From Elusimicrobiales bacterium (lineage in GTDB: Bacteria > Elusimicrobiota > Elusimicrobia > Elusimicrobiales > UBA9959): DNA of 64,000 nt. The notes under the pieces were generated by a model. The model saw only the letters and a list, made by a program, of their open reading frames with translations. It was not told the origin of the DNA and ran no database searches. Positions within the stretch are counted from its first letter, which is position 1. Each line of letters begins with the position of its first letter. Shown one piece after another: positions 8,340 to 17,150 of this stretch. Location of the stretch: positions 1 to 64,000 of the forward strand of contig JAQTOU010000005.1 in the NCBI GenBank assembly GCA_028713125.1, in the 5' to 3' direction. Made by a program: the position numbers and the translations under genes.

Positions 8340-8346
8340 ATACACA

Positions 8347-9207
8347 ATGAAGCGCTTACTGCTTGCCGCGGCCATAGCCGCGCTTACCGTGCCGCATGCG
8401 CCCGCCGCCTGGTGGGCGGAAAACGATTATACGACCGGCTCCAACGGCCTGAAAAAAGATTCCCTTTCGGTGTTCAGGAAAACCTCCAGCCCCCTTACCT
8501 CGGGGCTGAACATCTCTTTTTACAAGGACCGCACCGGCTACGGCGAAAGGATCTACTCTTTCCGCCTGCCGCTGATGTACTCCGGCCCGGCATATTTCAT
8601 CTCTCTGAAGCCTTTCCTCTACCCCGTCTCGCCGCTCACCCGCTCGGGCGCCTCGGGCGGAAAACTCTATTTGCTCGCCTCGCTGAGCGACAGCCCGGAC
8701 GAGAGCTACACTCACCTCGCGGTATCGGGCGCCTGGGCCCGCCAAAAAACCTTCGTAGGCGGCTCCGGGACTTTGGAAAGAAAGTCTTTTTCCCAGTCGG
8801 CCTTCGAAGTGCAGGCGGAGAAGTCCTTCTACGGCCAGTTCTTTTTCCAGGCCACGGCGGCCGGCTTCCCCAAGCCCGCGGGGGTTTCCAATTCAACGCT
8901 GGTGCGCCCCGTCCTGGACCAAAGCGACCTGGCCTACCTCGGGACTTTCCGCCAGCTGACCGCCCTCCCGGAATGGGCGCTGACCGCGCAGCTGGCGCGC
9001 AGCATGAAGCCGGAATATGACAGCCATCTTTACGTGGGATATAGTAAAATATCTTTCAGGCAGGCGGACCGCGCGAATTCGGTCACTGCCGGGATGAAGC
9101 TGGGCCTTAACGAAAAAAGCTCCCTGGACCTGGCGTACAATGCCTATAAGCAGGAGCGTTCGGCCTGGAAGAGCTATTACAAACTACTTTTGCAGATATT
9201 TTTTTAG
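8347..9207 (+). CDS. Probable outer-membrane beta-barrel protein of unknown function
   Basis: A 286-residue protein with a signal peptide cut near HAPA-A. The mature part is rich in alternating polar and aromatic residues arranged as amphipathic strands, and the last residues are LLQIFF, with the C-terminal Phe typical of barrel proteins. No family motif is recognised. It is followed after 12 nt by the histidine kinase gene, so the two are probably co-transcribed. The start follows from a TATAAT seven bases upstream. A barrel is an inference from composition and C-terminus, not from homology. Confidence 0.6.
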   Translation: MKRLLLAAAIAALTVPHAPAAWWAENDYTTGSNGLKKDSLSVFRKTSSPLTSGLNISFYKDRTGYGERIYSFRLPLMYSGPAYFISLKPFLYPVSPLTRSGASGGKLYLLASLSDSPDESYTHLAVSGAWARQKTFVGGSGTLERKSFSQSAFEVQAEKSFYGQFFFQATAAGFPKPAGVSNSTLVRPVLDQSDLAYLGTFRQLTALPEWALTAQLARSMKPEYDSHLYVGYSKISFRQADRANSVTAGMKLGLNEKSSLDLAYNAYKQERSAWKSYYKLLLQIFF

Positions 9208-9219
9208 GACGGGATCAAA

Positions 9220-10782
9220 ATGGTAACGCAGTCGCAGGAAAGCCTGGAAATGCTGGTGATGGTCTCCCGGCTGCTTTCCTCAAAACTTGATATTTCGGAG
9301 CTGCTCACCACCATCATGCGCCTCGCTTCGCGCGTGGTAGGGGCGGAGCGCGCCTCGCTTTACCTCCTGGACGAAAAGGCCCAGGAGCTTTATTTCGACG
9401 TGGCCCTCGGCCTGCCCGAGGACGTGCAGAAGATGCGCTTCAAGATCGGGGAGGGCATCGCCGGGACCTGCGCCAAGGAGGGCCGCTCCATCATCATCAA
9501 CGACACGGCCACGGACCCGCGCCACTCCAAGAAGGCCGACTCCAAGAGCGGCTTCACCACGAAGTCGCTGCTCACCTGCCCCATGATAATCAAAGGCAAG
9601 GTGATCGGCGTGGTGCAGGCCATAAACCGCACCGAGGGCGACTTCACCGAGATAGACAAGAACAATTTCGAGGCCTTTTCCAGCCAGGCCGCCATAGCCA
9701 TCGAGAACTCCCGCCTTTTCTCCACCGTCAAGGAGGAGAAGCGCAAGATGGAGATAGTTTTCAAGCGGATAAAAGAAGGCGCCATCCTCACCGACATCGC
9801 CGGCGAAATAATCATCATAAACAACTCGGCGAAAGTTTATCTCGAGCATGAGAAGTACAAGTTCGGGAATATCAAGGACGCTTTCCAGAATTTCGAGACG
9901 AAGCCCGCCCTGGAAACCATAATGAGCGGCGAAGAGCCCGTCTCCCGCCTCGAGCTTTACCGCGAGAAGCCCAAGCGGTTCTACCTCGACTGCTCGGCCA
10001 TCAAGCTTTTCAAGGAGGACAAGGACGGCAACGAGGTAGCTGAAGGCCGCCTCTGGATCCTGTCCGACGTCACCACCCAGCGCCTAGAAGAGCGCATGGC
10101 GCGCAATTTCCTTTCGCTGATCTCCCACAAGTTCAAGACCCCGCTGGCCTGCATCAACGGCTACGCGCAGATACTCCGCGACGAGGCCGCGGCCAAGGGC
10201 CTGCCCGAGATGGTGCAGAAATCATCCGCTACTATCTACGGCCAGGGCCAGAAGCTGAACGGGCTGGTCGAAAGCCTGCTCGATTTCGTCACCATCGACA
10301 GCCTGGACGCCGCCTCGCTGGAAAAGATAGAGTTCGACGCCACCGACTTCCTGGAGGAAATAGCCGAGGACGCCAGGGGAAGGTTCAAAGAGACCGGCGG
10401 CCTGACAATAAAGACCGTCACTCCCGAAGCGGTGAAAGTAAAAGCGGACCGGAAGATCATAGCCGCCGCAGTTAAAGCCCTGATAGACAATGCGGTGAAG
10501 TTCAACCAGGGCAAGGATAAGCTGGTCATTCTCTCCTCCCAGTCCAGGGACGGGTACGCCCTCCTTTCCGTGGGCGACAACGGCCCCGGCATACCCGGGG
10601 AAGAGCTTGAGAATATTTTCCACAGGTTCTACCAGGTGGAAGCCTCCTTCACCGGCCAGGTGGAAGGCTGGGGTCTCGGCCTGGCGCTGGTAAAGAAAAT
10701 AGCCGAAGTGCACGGCGGGCGGGTCTTCGCTAAGTCCCAGCTGCAGAAAGGCTCGGCCTTCACGCTTGCCATCCCCAACTAG
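9220..10782 (+). CDS. GAF-domain sensor histidine kinase
   Basis: A 520-residue soluble kinase. A GAF domain spans about 15-165, a PAS-like region about 175-290, and a HisKA domain carries the phosphoacceptor His303 in SLISHKFKTPL. The HATPase_c domain has an N-box (NAVKFN near 418) and G-boxes (GDNGPGIP and GLGLALVKKI). No membrane segment is visible, so it probably senses a cytosolic or diffusible signal through GAF. No response regulator is encoded beside it; an orphan kinase with a distant partner is likely. A weak AGGAC ribosome site precedes the ATG, and a bidirectional terminator follows. Confidence 0.9.
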   Translation: MVTQSQESLEMLVMVSRLLSSKLDISELLTTIMRLASRVVGAERASLYLLDEKAQELYFDVALGLPEDVQKMRFKIGEGIAGTCAKEGRSIIINDTATDPRHSKKADSKSGFTTKSLLTCPMIIKGKVIGVVQAINRTEGDFTEIDKNNFEAFSSQAAIAIENSRLFSTVKEEKRKMEIVFKRIKEGAILTDIAGEIIIINNSAKVYLEHEKYKFGNIKDAFQNFETKPALETIMSGEEPVSRLELYREKPKRFYLDCSAIKLFKEDKDGNEVAEGRLWILSDVTTQRLEERMARNFLSLISHKFKTPLACINGYAQILRDEAAAKGLPEMVQKSSATIYGQGQKLNGLVESLLDFVTIDSLDAASLEKIEFDATDFLEEIAEDARGRFKETGGLTIKTVTPEAVKVKADRKIIAAAVKALIDNAVKFNQGKDKLVILSSQSRDGYALLSVGDNGPGIPGEELENIFHRFYQVEASFTGQVEGWGLGLALVKKIAEVHGGRVFAKSQLQKGSAFTLAIPN

Positions 10783-10797
10783 GTTTTCCCGGCCATA

Positions 10798-10837
10798 AGA
10801 AAAACCCCGCCTTTCAATGGCGGGGTTTTCTTTTTAT
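10798..10837. terminator. Bidirectional terminator between convergent genes
   Basis: AAAACCCCGCC pairs with GGCGGGGTTTT around a TTTCAAT loop, with T-runs on both strands. It serves the histidine kinase gene (+) and thrC (-). Confidence 0.88.
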
Positions 10838-10849
10838 GCGCCGGGAGCG

Positions 10850-12088
10850 TCAGACCAGGTTATTATCCGTCAGGAGCTTCCGCAGCTCCGTCATCTCCGG
10901 ATTTATCACATAAGGCTTGCCCACGGACTGCATCGCGCTCTGTATATCCTTCAGGCCGTTGCCGGTCACCAGGAGGACCACTGATTCGTTCTCCTTGACC
11001 TTCCCTTCGCTGACGGCCTTGCGCAGGCCGGCGTAGGTAGCGGCGGCCGCGGGCTCGGCGAAAACGTTGGAGCCGCGCGCTATGCGCGGGATCGCGTCCA
11101 GGATCTCCGCGTCCGAAACGCTTACGGCGAAGCCGCCGGAATCCTTTATAGCCATGACGGCGGCCATCCCGTCGCGCGGCAGGCTGACGGAAATGCTGTC
11201 CGCGATAGTCTTGCCCGACACCGGCTGCACGTCCATGCCGGACTCGAAGGCGCGCTTTATGGAATCGGAACCTTCGGCCTGCACTGCGACCAGCTGCGGC
11301 AGGCGCTCGATGATGCCGAGGCGGTGGAACTCCACGAAGCCTTTCCAGATCCCGCTTATGATATTGCCGTCGCCCACCGGGACGAAGACTTTGTCCGGCG
11401 TTTCCCAGTTCATCTGCTCGCAGATCTCGAAAGCGCAGGTCTTCTTGCCTTCGCGGGTGAAAGGGTTGATCCCGGTGCTGCGGTTGTACCAGCCGTATTC
11501 CGCCGAGGCCTTCAGGCAAAGGTCGAAAGCGTCGTCGTAGGTGCCTTTCACCATTATGACAGTGGCGCCGAAGACCAGGAGCTGCGCCACCTTGGGCGCG
11601 GGCGCGGTCTCGGGCACGAAGATCACGGTCTTCATGACCAGGCTGCCGGTCAGGCAGGCCAGCGAAGCAGCGGCATTGCCGGTGGAAGCGGTGGTTATGA
11701 CCTTTTCTTTCAGCTCCATGGCCCTGGCGATAACTACGGCGCTGGCCCTGTCCTTGAAAGAAGCGCTTGGATTGCGGCCGTCGTCCTTTATATAAAGGTT
11801 AGGCACGCCGCACTCGGCGCCCAGTTTCTCGGCGCGGTAAAGCGGAGTCCAGCCGACCTGCACCGGCGGAACGTTCTTCAGGTTCGAAATAGGCAGGATA
11901 TCGATATAGCGCCAGATGCTGCGCTCGGGGTTATCCTTAAGGACCTCGTAATTGAGCCGCTTCTTTATAAGGTTATAATCGTAAAGCACCTGCAGATTTC
12001 CGCCGCAGGAGCTGCAATTGTACTTGGCTTCCAAAAGCTTGTGGTCCTTCCCGCACCGTATGCACTGCAAAGTCTTGATTTTCTTCAT
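10850..12088 (-). CDS. thrC: Threonine synthase
   Basis: PLP enzyme converting O-phosphohomoserine to threonine. The 412-residue protein starts with a zinc-ribbon (C9, C12, C25, C28), as in the zinc-ribbon type of threonine synthases. The PLP lysine is K112 in NPSASFKDRAS. It also carries STGNAAASLA and the phosphate loop VGDGNIISG, and its length is normal. The gene is last of a four-gene minus-strand set, with an AAGGAC ribosome site in the 6-nt gap after the small membrane protein gene. The operon mates are not threonine genes, which is odd. Confidence 0.92.
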   Translation of the reverse strand: MKKIKTLQCIRCGKDHKLLEAKYNCSSCGGNLQVLYDYNLIKKRLNYEVLKDNPERSIWRYIDILPISNLKNVPPVQVGWTPLYRAEKLGAECGVPNLYIKDDGRNPSASFKDRASAVVIARAMELKEKVITTASTGNAAASLACLTGSLVMKTVIFVPETAPAPKVAQLLVFGATVIMVKGTYDDAFDLCLKASAEYGWYNRSTGINPFTREGKKTCAFEICEQMNWETPDKVFVPVGDGNIISGIWKGFVEFHRLGIIERLPQLVAVQAEGSDSIKRAFESGMDVQPVSGKTIADSISVSLPRDGMAAVMAIKDSGGFAVSVSDAEILDAIPRIARGSNVFAEPAAAATYAGLRKAVSEGKVKENESVVLLVTGNGLKDIQSAMQSVGKPYVINPEMTELRKLLTDNNLV

Positions 12089-12094
12089 AGGTCC

Positions 12095-12544
12095 TTAATA
12101 AATAATTTCTTTAAAAAAAACTGTTACAGGGCGGCCCGGCGCCCCTTTTTCAAGCAGGAGCAGCATGCGCGTGCAGGACTCGTGCTTGCTGCCGGTAAAG
12201 ATCGGCATCCTGGCGTAGTTTGATACGTCAAGGCGCTTGTTTGCATTGCCGTCCAGGGTAACGGCCTCCAGGCTCCTGTTCTGCACGCACCAGATCACAG
12301 GCTTCCCCTCGGCGCCGGCGCGGTCGGCCAGGACCTTATCGTAGGTTAGCCCCAGTTCTTCCGCCTTCTCCCGCAGGGACGTCTCGCCCGCGGGGCGGGT
12401 CATCGTGGCATAGAAAGCCGGGAAGATCCAGCTGTAGAACAAGAAGAAACCTGCCACGGCCAGGCCGGGGTAGATCACGAACTTGCGCAGCTGCTTGAAA
12501 TTAACCAGCGGCATTTCTCTCTGCTTGATTTCGCTATCTCTCAT
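12095..12544 (-). CDS. Small membrane-anchored protein of unknown function
   Basis: 149 residues. A charged cytoplasmic tail (1-24) is followed by one membrane helix (about 25-45, VIYPGLAVAGFFLFYSWIF) and a soluble domain of about 100 residues with two Cys (WCVQN and ESCTRM). No family is recognised. It lies 4 nt after the carbamate kinase-like gene and 6 nt before thrC, so it is translated from the same message. The single-helix topology and two Cys suit a periplasmic domain with a possible disulfide, but this is inference. Confidence 0.65.
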   Translation of the reverse strand: MRDSEIKQREMPLVNFKQLRKFVIYPGLAVAGFFLFYSWIFPAFYATMTRPAGETSLREKAEELGLTYDKVLADRAGAEGKPVIWCVQNRSLEAVTLDGNANKRLDVSNYARMPIFTGSKHESCTRMLLLLEKGAPGRPVTVFFKEIIY

Positions 12545-12548
12545 TTTA

Positions 12549-13649
12549 TTACCCGGGCAGCACCGTGGTTCCTGCCTTTCCGGCCAGGGTTTCCTCGAAC
12601 AGGTCTGTCTTCGAGATATAAGCCACGCTCCCGCCGCCCTTTACGAATTCTATGACGGCTTTTATCTTGGGGCCCATGGAACCGGCGGGGAAAGGCGGCG
12701 GAACCTGGTTGTAGATAGCTTCCAGCTCGGAAACCTTTATCACCCGCAGGCTCTTCTCGTCCGGCTTCTGGTAATTCAGCTTCGCGCCGTCCTCGCCGGT
12801 GAAAATGGTCAGGCTGACCTCCACTTTTTCTCCCCGGGCCTTGGCGCGCTTCATCAGCATATTGCCCAGCAGGGCGCTCGCCAGGTCCTTGTCTATCACG
12901 GCCTCCACGCCTGTGTACATCTTGAGCGCTTTCGCGCCTTTAGCTGGCTTGGTGAACTTCACATTGTAATTGGTGGTATAGGTTTCCCTGCCGTCCTTGA
13001 CCTCCGGGGTCACTTCGCGCACCGGGATCCCGCCGCCGCCCACCGTTATCGGGACTATCCCTTTGTCGAGCAGCGCTTCGATCGCGTCTATCTCCACTAT
13101 ATCCACCGGGACGGGGGAAGGTACTACGCGGCGCCAGATCTCCTTGCCGGAGGCGTCCTTCTTGTAAAGCTTCATGGTCCAGCCCTCGGCCGTGCGCTGC
13201 TTGGCTTCCTCGGCGGTATAGGACTGACCTATGTATTTGGAAGGGTTCTTGAAATCGGGGTCGTCCTTATCCACCACCACCTGGGTGACGATCCCGGCCA
13301 CGATATTGTCTATGCCGCGGATATTCAGCTCGTTATTGAGCTGGGCCAGCATGAAAGCCATCGCTCCCTGCGTGTCGGCCACGCAAACGTCGAGCGGCAG
13401 CGGCGGGAGGGCCGGGCGGCACATCTCGGCGCGCTGCAGCACATTGCCGACCTGGGGCCCGTTGCCGTGGGTCATAACGTAGCGGTCCTCCGGGTGCTTC
13501 TCGAAAATATCGGCGACCAGTTTGCCGGTCTCGGCCGTGCGCTGCCACTGCATGGCGATATCGGGGTTTATGGCCTTGCCGTCCTTGTCTTTAAGGCCGA
13601 CCGGGGAAACTTCATTGCCGCCAAAGGCGAAGATACGTATTTGTTTCAT
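12549..13649 (-). CDS. Carbamate kinase-like protein (ArcC/YqeA type)
   Basis: Amino acid kinase fold. Carbamate kinases transfer phosphate between ATP and carbamate. Family motifs are present: FGGNEVSP at the start, THGNGPQVG, ITVGGGGIPV, GVEAVIDKDLAS and AGSMGPKIKA near the end. At 366 residues it is longer than the usual 310 or so, with an insertion near 20-50 and an extended loop around residues 170-200. Substrate change is therefore possible. It is coupled by an ATGA overlap to the upstream lipoprotein gene, with an AGGAG ribosome site. A ygeW-type carbamoyltransferase, its usual partner in purine-degradation clusters, lies 50 kb away at 63141. Confidence 0.82.
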   Translation of the reverse strand: MKQIRIFAFGGNEVSPVGLKDKDGKAINPDIAMQWQRTAETGKLVADIFEKHPEDRYVMTHGNGPQVGNVLQRAEMCRPALPPLPLDVCVADTQGAMAFMLAQLNNELNIRGIDNIVAGIVTQVVVDKDDPDFKNPSKYIGQSYTAEEAKQRTAEGWTMKLYKKDASGKEIWRRVVPSPVPVDIVEIDAIEALLDKGIVPITVGGGGIPVREVTPEVKDGRETYTTNYNVKFTKPAKGAKALKMYTGVEAVIDKDLASALLGNMLMKRAKARGEKVEVSLTIFTGEDGAKLNYQKPDEKSLRVIKVSELEAIYNQVPPPFPAGSMGPKIKAVIEFVKGGGSVAYISKTDLFEETLAGKAGTTVLPG

Positions 13650-14365
13650 TGTGGTAGCTCCTGGTTGCTCGATCGCGGCGCCTCGCTCTGCGCCTGCTTC
13701 GCGTTCACCGCGCCTGTACTAATAAATTCAAGCGCCGCCTGGCGCACCGCTCCTGTAAATCTTGACAGTTCCTCGCCGTCCCTTTCAAGCCTGGCCAGCA
13801 GGCGCAGGGTGATCTCGAGCTGCACGCCCCCGGCGGAAGCCCGGTTCACTATATTTTTAGGGGAAGTCCCGGCCAGGCGCGCGCAGGGGGTTACGGCCGC
13901 GAAACCGGCGTCCTCCAGCCTTTTAGTCACCAGCGCCGCGGCGGCTTTATTCGCCCCGCCAACGCAGACCCAGCTGCCGCTGTCCGCCTGCGCGTGCAGG
14001 GACAAACCGAGCGTGCCGGAAACCGCGAGGCGCACGGCGTCCGGATCGTCGAAATGGGAAGCCGTCACGTGCAGGCGGCCGCTCTCCTTTCCCTGCCAGC
14101 CGTTGAAAATATAGAGGTTGAAATCCCGGCCGGCTATGCCGCGGGCGAGGCGTGAGGTGGCGCGCTCTATATCCCCCCCGTGCACCGCGAAAACAGAAAC
14201 CTGCGAGCCGCGGTTATAAACTTCCCTGGAATAGTCCAGTCCCTCGACATTGGCGGCCCTGAGAGCGGCGAAGTCCGGATAGGTGTCGCCGCCCCGGCGC
14301 AGGGAGGAGTCCCCCGCGGAGCAGGCGGTCAGAAGCAGGAAGAAAAGCGGCAGAAAGGTCTTCAT
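13646..14365 (-). CDS. Lipoprotein of the phage-type poly-gamma-glutamate hydrolase family
   Basis: A 239-residue lipoprotein (lipobox LLTAC). The mature part follows the PghP/YwtD-like zinc hydrolase family. It has YPDFAALRAAN, FAVHGGDIERATS (first metal His and acidic residue), LHVTASHFDDPD, SLHA, and the C-terminal NIVNRASAGGVQLEIT. In that family the enzyme cuts gamma-linked polyglutamate; here the substrate may be another gamma-linked peptide. It is the first gene of the set that continues with the carbamate kinase-like protein. The leader has a small CCCGGG hairpin and no obvious ribosome site. Confidence 0.75.
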   Translation of the reverse strand: MKTFLPLFFLLLTACSAGDSSLRRGGDTYPDFAALRAANVEGLDYSREVYNRGSQVSVFAVHGGDIERATSRLARGIAGRDFNLYIFNGWQGKESGRLHVTASHFDDPDAVRLAVSGTLGLSLHAQADSGSWVCVGGANKAAAALVTKRLEDAGFAAVTPCARLAGTSPKNIVNRASAGGVQLEITLRLLARLERDGEELSRFTGAVRQAALEFISTGAVNAKQAQSEAPRSSNQELPQ

Positions 14366-14377
14366 TTATCGCGAACG

Positions 14378-14407
14378 CCCGGGCCTTCCCGGGTTACTCA
14401 TATAATA
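14378..14407 (-). promoter_or_regulatory. -10 box and leader hairpin of the PGA-hydrolase operon
   Basis: TATTAT (minus strand, 14407 to 14402) is followed by a short leader with a perfect 6-bp CCCGGG hairpin (14378-14383 with 14388-14393) ahead of the ATG at 14365. Confidence 0.4.
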
Positions 14408-14423
14408 TAAAAAAAAGGCCCTT

Positions 14424-15317
14424 TCAATCTTTGAATGGGAGGGGCTTCAGCTCCGCCGCCCCGTAAAACCGCAAATACGGCTTCATCAGCCCCACGCAGA
14501 CTTCCCTGTCGCGGCAGCCGGAACAGGCCGGCGGGTAGGCCCGGTCTTCGGGAGGAAGGCTGACTATGGCCAGGCGGCGCAGCGCCGGCAAAAGCAGGCA
14601 GCGCGGAAAATGGTAAAGGCGAGCCTCCCCGAAGCCTGCCAGGGAGCTTTTGCAGGCATTGACCTGCTTCGCGGTGGCGGAAAGCCGCACTTCCAGCTTC
14701 TTGCCGTTCCTGGCCCCGCAACCCTCCGCCTCATAGTGCATTACCACCACGCGGTACCGCCGGCCCCTCATCATCCTCTTTATAAAATTCAGGGTGGCGC
14801 CGAGGCGCCGGTAATTAAGCTTGTGCAGTATGACCCTTATTTCAAGCAAAGGCGCGGCCTGCAGGGCTAGAAGGTTTTTAAGGCCGAGCAAAGTTTCTTT
14901 AAAAGCGCCTTTTACCCCGGCCACCGCGTCATGCGCCGCGGCCGCAGGACCGTGGATGGATACGGCAAGCGTGAAAGGCGGCCTGGCCGCGGCGGCAAAG
15001 TCAGCGGCAAAAACCGGGTCGGAGAAGCGCCGGCCGTTTGAAAGCAAAGTAAGCTCCTCGCCTTCCAGCCGCCGCCTGAAATATTTTATCGCTTTAAGGA
15101 AATCCGGGTTCAGCGTGGGCTCGCCGCCGGTAAGGTTCCAGGCGCCGGCCGTGCCGGCGTTCTTCCTGTAAGCCGCGGCCCCGCGGAGATATTTCTCCAG
15201 CCTGTAGGCCTGCCTGAGCAGGCCGTAATCGCCGGGCGTATTCAGGCTGAAGCCGGACGTGTTGGCGCACATCACGCACTTATTATTGCATTTGTTCCAG
15301 ACGGGGATATCGGGCAT
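14424..15317 (-). CDS. Radical SAM protein
   Basis: 297 residues. The radical SAM cluster motif is very near the N-terminus (C10-x3-C14-x2-C17, CNNKCVMC), followed by the SAM-binding LTGGEPTLNP segment. The C-terminus has CSGCRDREVC and one further Cys (FPRCLL), a short SPASM/Twitch-like auxiliary cluster site. A peptide or small-molecule substrate cannot be told apart. It lies 3 nt after the membrane protein gene 15321-16886, so it is the second gene of a two-gene unit. A T-run follows its stop, with a weak TTCAA/TTGAA stem. Confidence 0.85.
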   Translation of the reverse strand: MPDIPVWNKCNNKCVMCANTSGFSLNTPGDYGLLRQAYRLEKYLRGAAAYRKNAGTAGAWNLTGGEPTLNPDFLKAIKYFRRRLEGEELTLLSNGRRFSDPVFAADFAAAARPPFTLAVSIHGPAAAAHDAVAGVKGAFKETLLGLKNLLALQAAPLLEIRVILHKLNYRRLGATLNFIKRMMRGRRYRVVVMHYEAEGCGARNGKKLEVRLSATAKQVNACKSSLAGFGEARLYHFPRCLLLPALRRLAIVSLPPEDRAYPPACSGCRDREVCVGLMKPYLRFYGAAELKPLPFKD

Positions 15318-15320
15318 CGC

Positions 15321-16886
15321 CTATCTCTTTTCGCCGGCTTTTTTCACGGCGGGACCCAGCTTGCGCGCGTCCACCAGGAAGACCCCGTCCCCGTCGACCG
15401 CGGCCTGGTAAATATTATTGCCGGAAACGGCGGCTTCGTAAAGCGCCGCTTTTCCGGTCTTGCAGACTCCGTCAGGGGAGAAAGAACCGGCTTCGACCAG
15501 GAAATAGTCCACTCCTTTTTCGCGGGCGAAAGCCGGGGCCGCGGCCGGGTCCCAGGAACATATAGCGTTGCGCAGCGAACTCCTGAGCCCGGCCTGGTCC
15601 AGGCCGGGGGAGACCATAGACAGTATACCGGGGGTATGGTCATTGTAAACCAGCGCTCTCTGCGCGTAAAAAGGAACACCGGCCGCCATCGCGCTGTCGG
15701 GCGCCCCGGCCAGAACGCTGTCCTTCGGCAGGCCGGAGATCCGGGAATAAACGCCGCGGTAGCCGCTGAAATCGTAAATATCGTTCAGGAAAGGGTGGCC
15801 GGCGGCGAACAGGAGCGCCAGTAAGGCGGCTGCGGGAAGGACGCGCCTCGCTGGCAGGAAAAAGAGGAGATTATCAGCGAAAAGCAAAGTTAGCGCGAAA
15901 GGAAAAGCGAAAACCACCTCCCTGGAGGCGAAAAGCGGGTTCATCGGATAGAGAACCGCAAAGGAAAGGAAGAACATAGAGAGCGGGGCAAAACCTTTTT
16001 CCCTCAGGGCGGAAAAGACAGCCGGACCGCGCCGGAAGACGGCCGAAACCGCTATAGCCAGGAAAAAAATAATTACCGCAACGTACAGCTTGCTGTGCTC
16101 GTTGATATTTGCGAAAAAGTAAAGCAAGCCGTACAGCGGATTGCCCGGGACCATAACCTCGCCGGCCAAACCCGAGAATTTCGGCTGGAAAGCCGCCGCC
16201 TGGTTCAAGCCCGAGGCCAGGCGGATATCCGTCATAGCCGCCAGGCCCACGGACCCAAGCATAAGCAGCAAATATTTAAGCCGCCGGCTCCCCCCGCTCT
16301 CAAGCCTGAAGAAAACCCAGGCGCTTATCAGCCCGGCAGGAAGCGCGAGGTAGGGATAGAAAAGATAGAACAAGTAGATGAGCGGCGGAACCGCCAGGTA
16401 GCGGCCCGTATAAAGCGCGTAGACCAGGAAAACGAAAAAGAAAGCCCCGAAAGTCCTGCTCTGCCCGTAATAAAAAGAATCCATCGAAAGAAAACAGACC
16501 AGAAAAGCCGCAGCCAGGAAAAAAGCCTTATTATCATCCTTATATATCCCCTGCCCCGTCCTGTAAACGAAAAGAGCCGAGAAAAAAGACAAAACCACGG
16601 ACATGAACTTCAGCGCTATCCCCGCCGTCATGACCTTGAGCAGCAAACGGTAAACCGAAAGAATAGCGAATTCCCTCAAAGTAGGATTATCGATATACTG
16701 CCTGAACAAGATCCCGCCAGCGTCCTTAGCAAAAAGCCCCGGATCCCTGAAAATATTCAGGAAATAAAGAACGAAAGTATCGAAATAAGTGGAATAATAA
16801 ACGTCGAACCTGAGCCTGTTCGTAAAAAACATGGCGTAACAGATCAGGCCAAGAAAAAACAGATAAAATTTAAGATCTTTCTTCAT
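15321..16886 (-). CDS. Polytopic membrane protein, GT-C glycosyltransferase-like
   Basis: 521 residues with roughly ten or more hydrophobic segments. Examples lie near residues 5-20, 95-115, 125-160 and 165-195, and in the 310-370 region. A soluble C-terminal domain (about 380-521) holds conserved-looking DYFLVEAG and FLVDARK segments. The layout of a multi-helix membrane part plus a small extracytoplasmic domain is that of lipid-linked-sugar (GT-C) glycosyltransferases. No definite catalytic Asp motif is visible, so the class is tentative. It is followed by the rSAM gene 14424-15317, and repeat copy C lies upstream. Confidence 0.6.
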   Translation of the reverse strand: MKKDLKFYLFFLGLICYAMFFTNRLRFDVYYSTYFDTFVLYFLNIFRDPGLFAKDAGGILFRQYIDNPTLREFAILSVYRLLLKVMTAGIALKFMSVVLSFFSALFVYRTGQGIYKDDNKAFFLAAAFLVCFLSMDSFYYGQSRTFGAFFFVFLVYALYTGRYLAVPPLIYLFYLFYPYLALPAGLISAWVFFRLESGGSRRLKYLLLMLGSVGLAAMTDIRLASGLNQAAAFQPKFSGLAGEVMVPGNPLYGLLYFFANINEHSKLYVAVIIFFLAIAVSAVFRRGPAVFSALREKGFAPLSMFFLSFAVLYPMNPLFASREVVFAFPFALTLLFADNLLFFLPARRVLPAAALLALLFAAGHPFLNDIYDFSGYRGVYSRISGLPKDSVLAGAPDSAMAAGVPFYAQRALVYNDHTPGILSMVSPGLDQAGLRSSLRNAICSWDPAAAPAFAREKGVDYFLVEAGSFSPDGVCKTGKAALYEAAVSGNNIYQAAVDGDGVFLVDARKLGPAVKKAGEKR

Positions 16887-16944
16887 CGGGTATATCAGTC
16901 AATAATATAAAATTTGCCGCCCCGCATGTTCCGCAACGCGAAGA

Positions 16945-17085
16945 GCGGCTGACGACGCGCGGGCCGGGTTAGCAAAAGCCCCCCGGAAGGCGAGGCTTGC
17001 GTAAGCGCCGAGCCTGAGGGCGGCAGGCGCGCGCACGGTGTGCGCGACGCCGATTTTGCGTTCCGGCCCGCGTGGCGTCAGCCGC
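16945..17085. repeat. Structured intergenic repeat, copy C
   Basis: About 141 bp between divergent genes. The terminal arms of 23 bp (16945-16967 and 17063-17085, starting GCGGCTGACG) match at 21 of 23 positions. The core shares GGGTTAGCAAAA, GCTTGCGTAAGC, CACGGTGTG and TTTTGCGTTCCGG with copies A and D. Its short hairpin is GCGCAC/GTGCGC, where A has GGGCAC/GTGCCC and D has GGCCAC/GTGGCC. Confidence 0.85.
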
Positions 17086-17136
17086 AATCAAATGCAAGCC
17101 ACTCTGACCTGCCTAGCCTTTTTTTATATACTTAAC

Positions 17137-17142
17137 TATAGA
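17137..17142 (+). promoter_or_regulatory. -10 box, leaderless type
   Basis: TATAGA ends eight bases before the ATG at 17151, with no ribosome site. A T-rich stretch lies just upstream. Confidence 0.45.
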
Positions 17143-17150
17143 TCCGCCCA

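Noticed and set aside
17090-17118. Sequence resembling a cobalamin riboswitch element (GCCACTCTGACCTGCC) upstream of a B12-type rSAM gene
   Set aside because: Only a short resemblance. The conserved B12-box and core stems of the riboswitch are absent and the space before the start is filled by repeat C.
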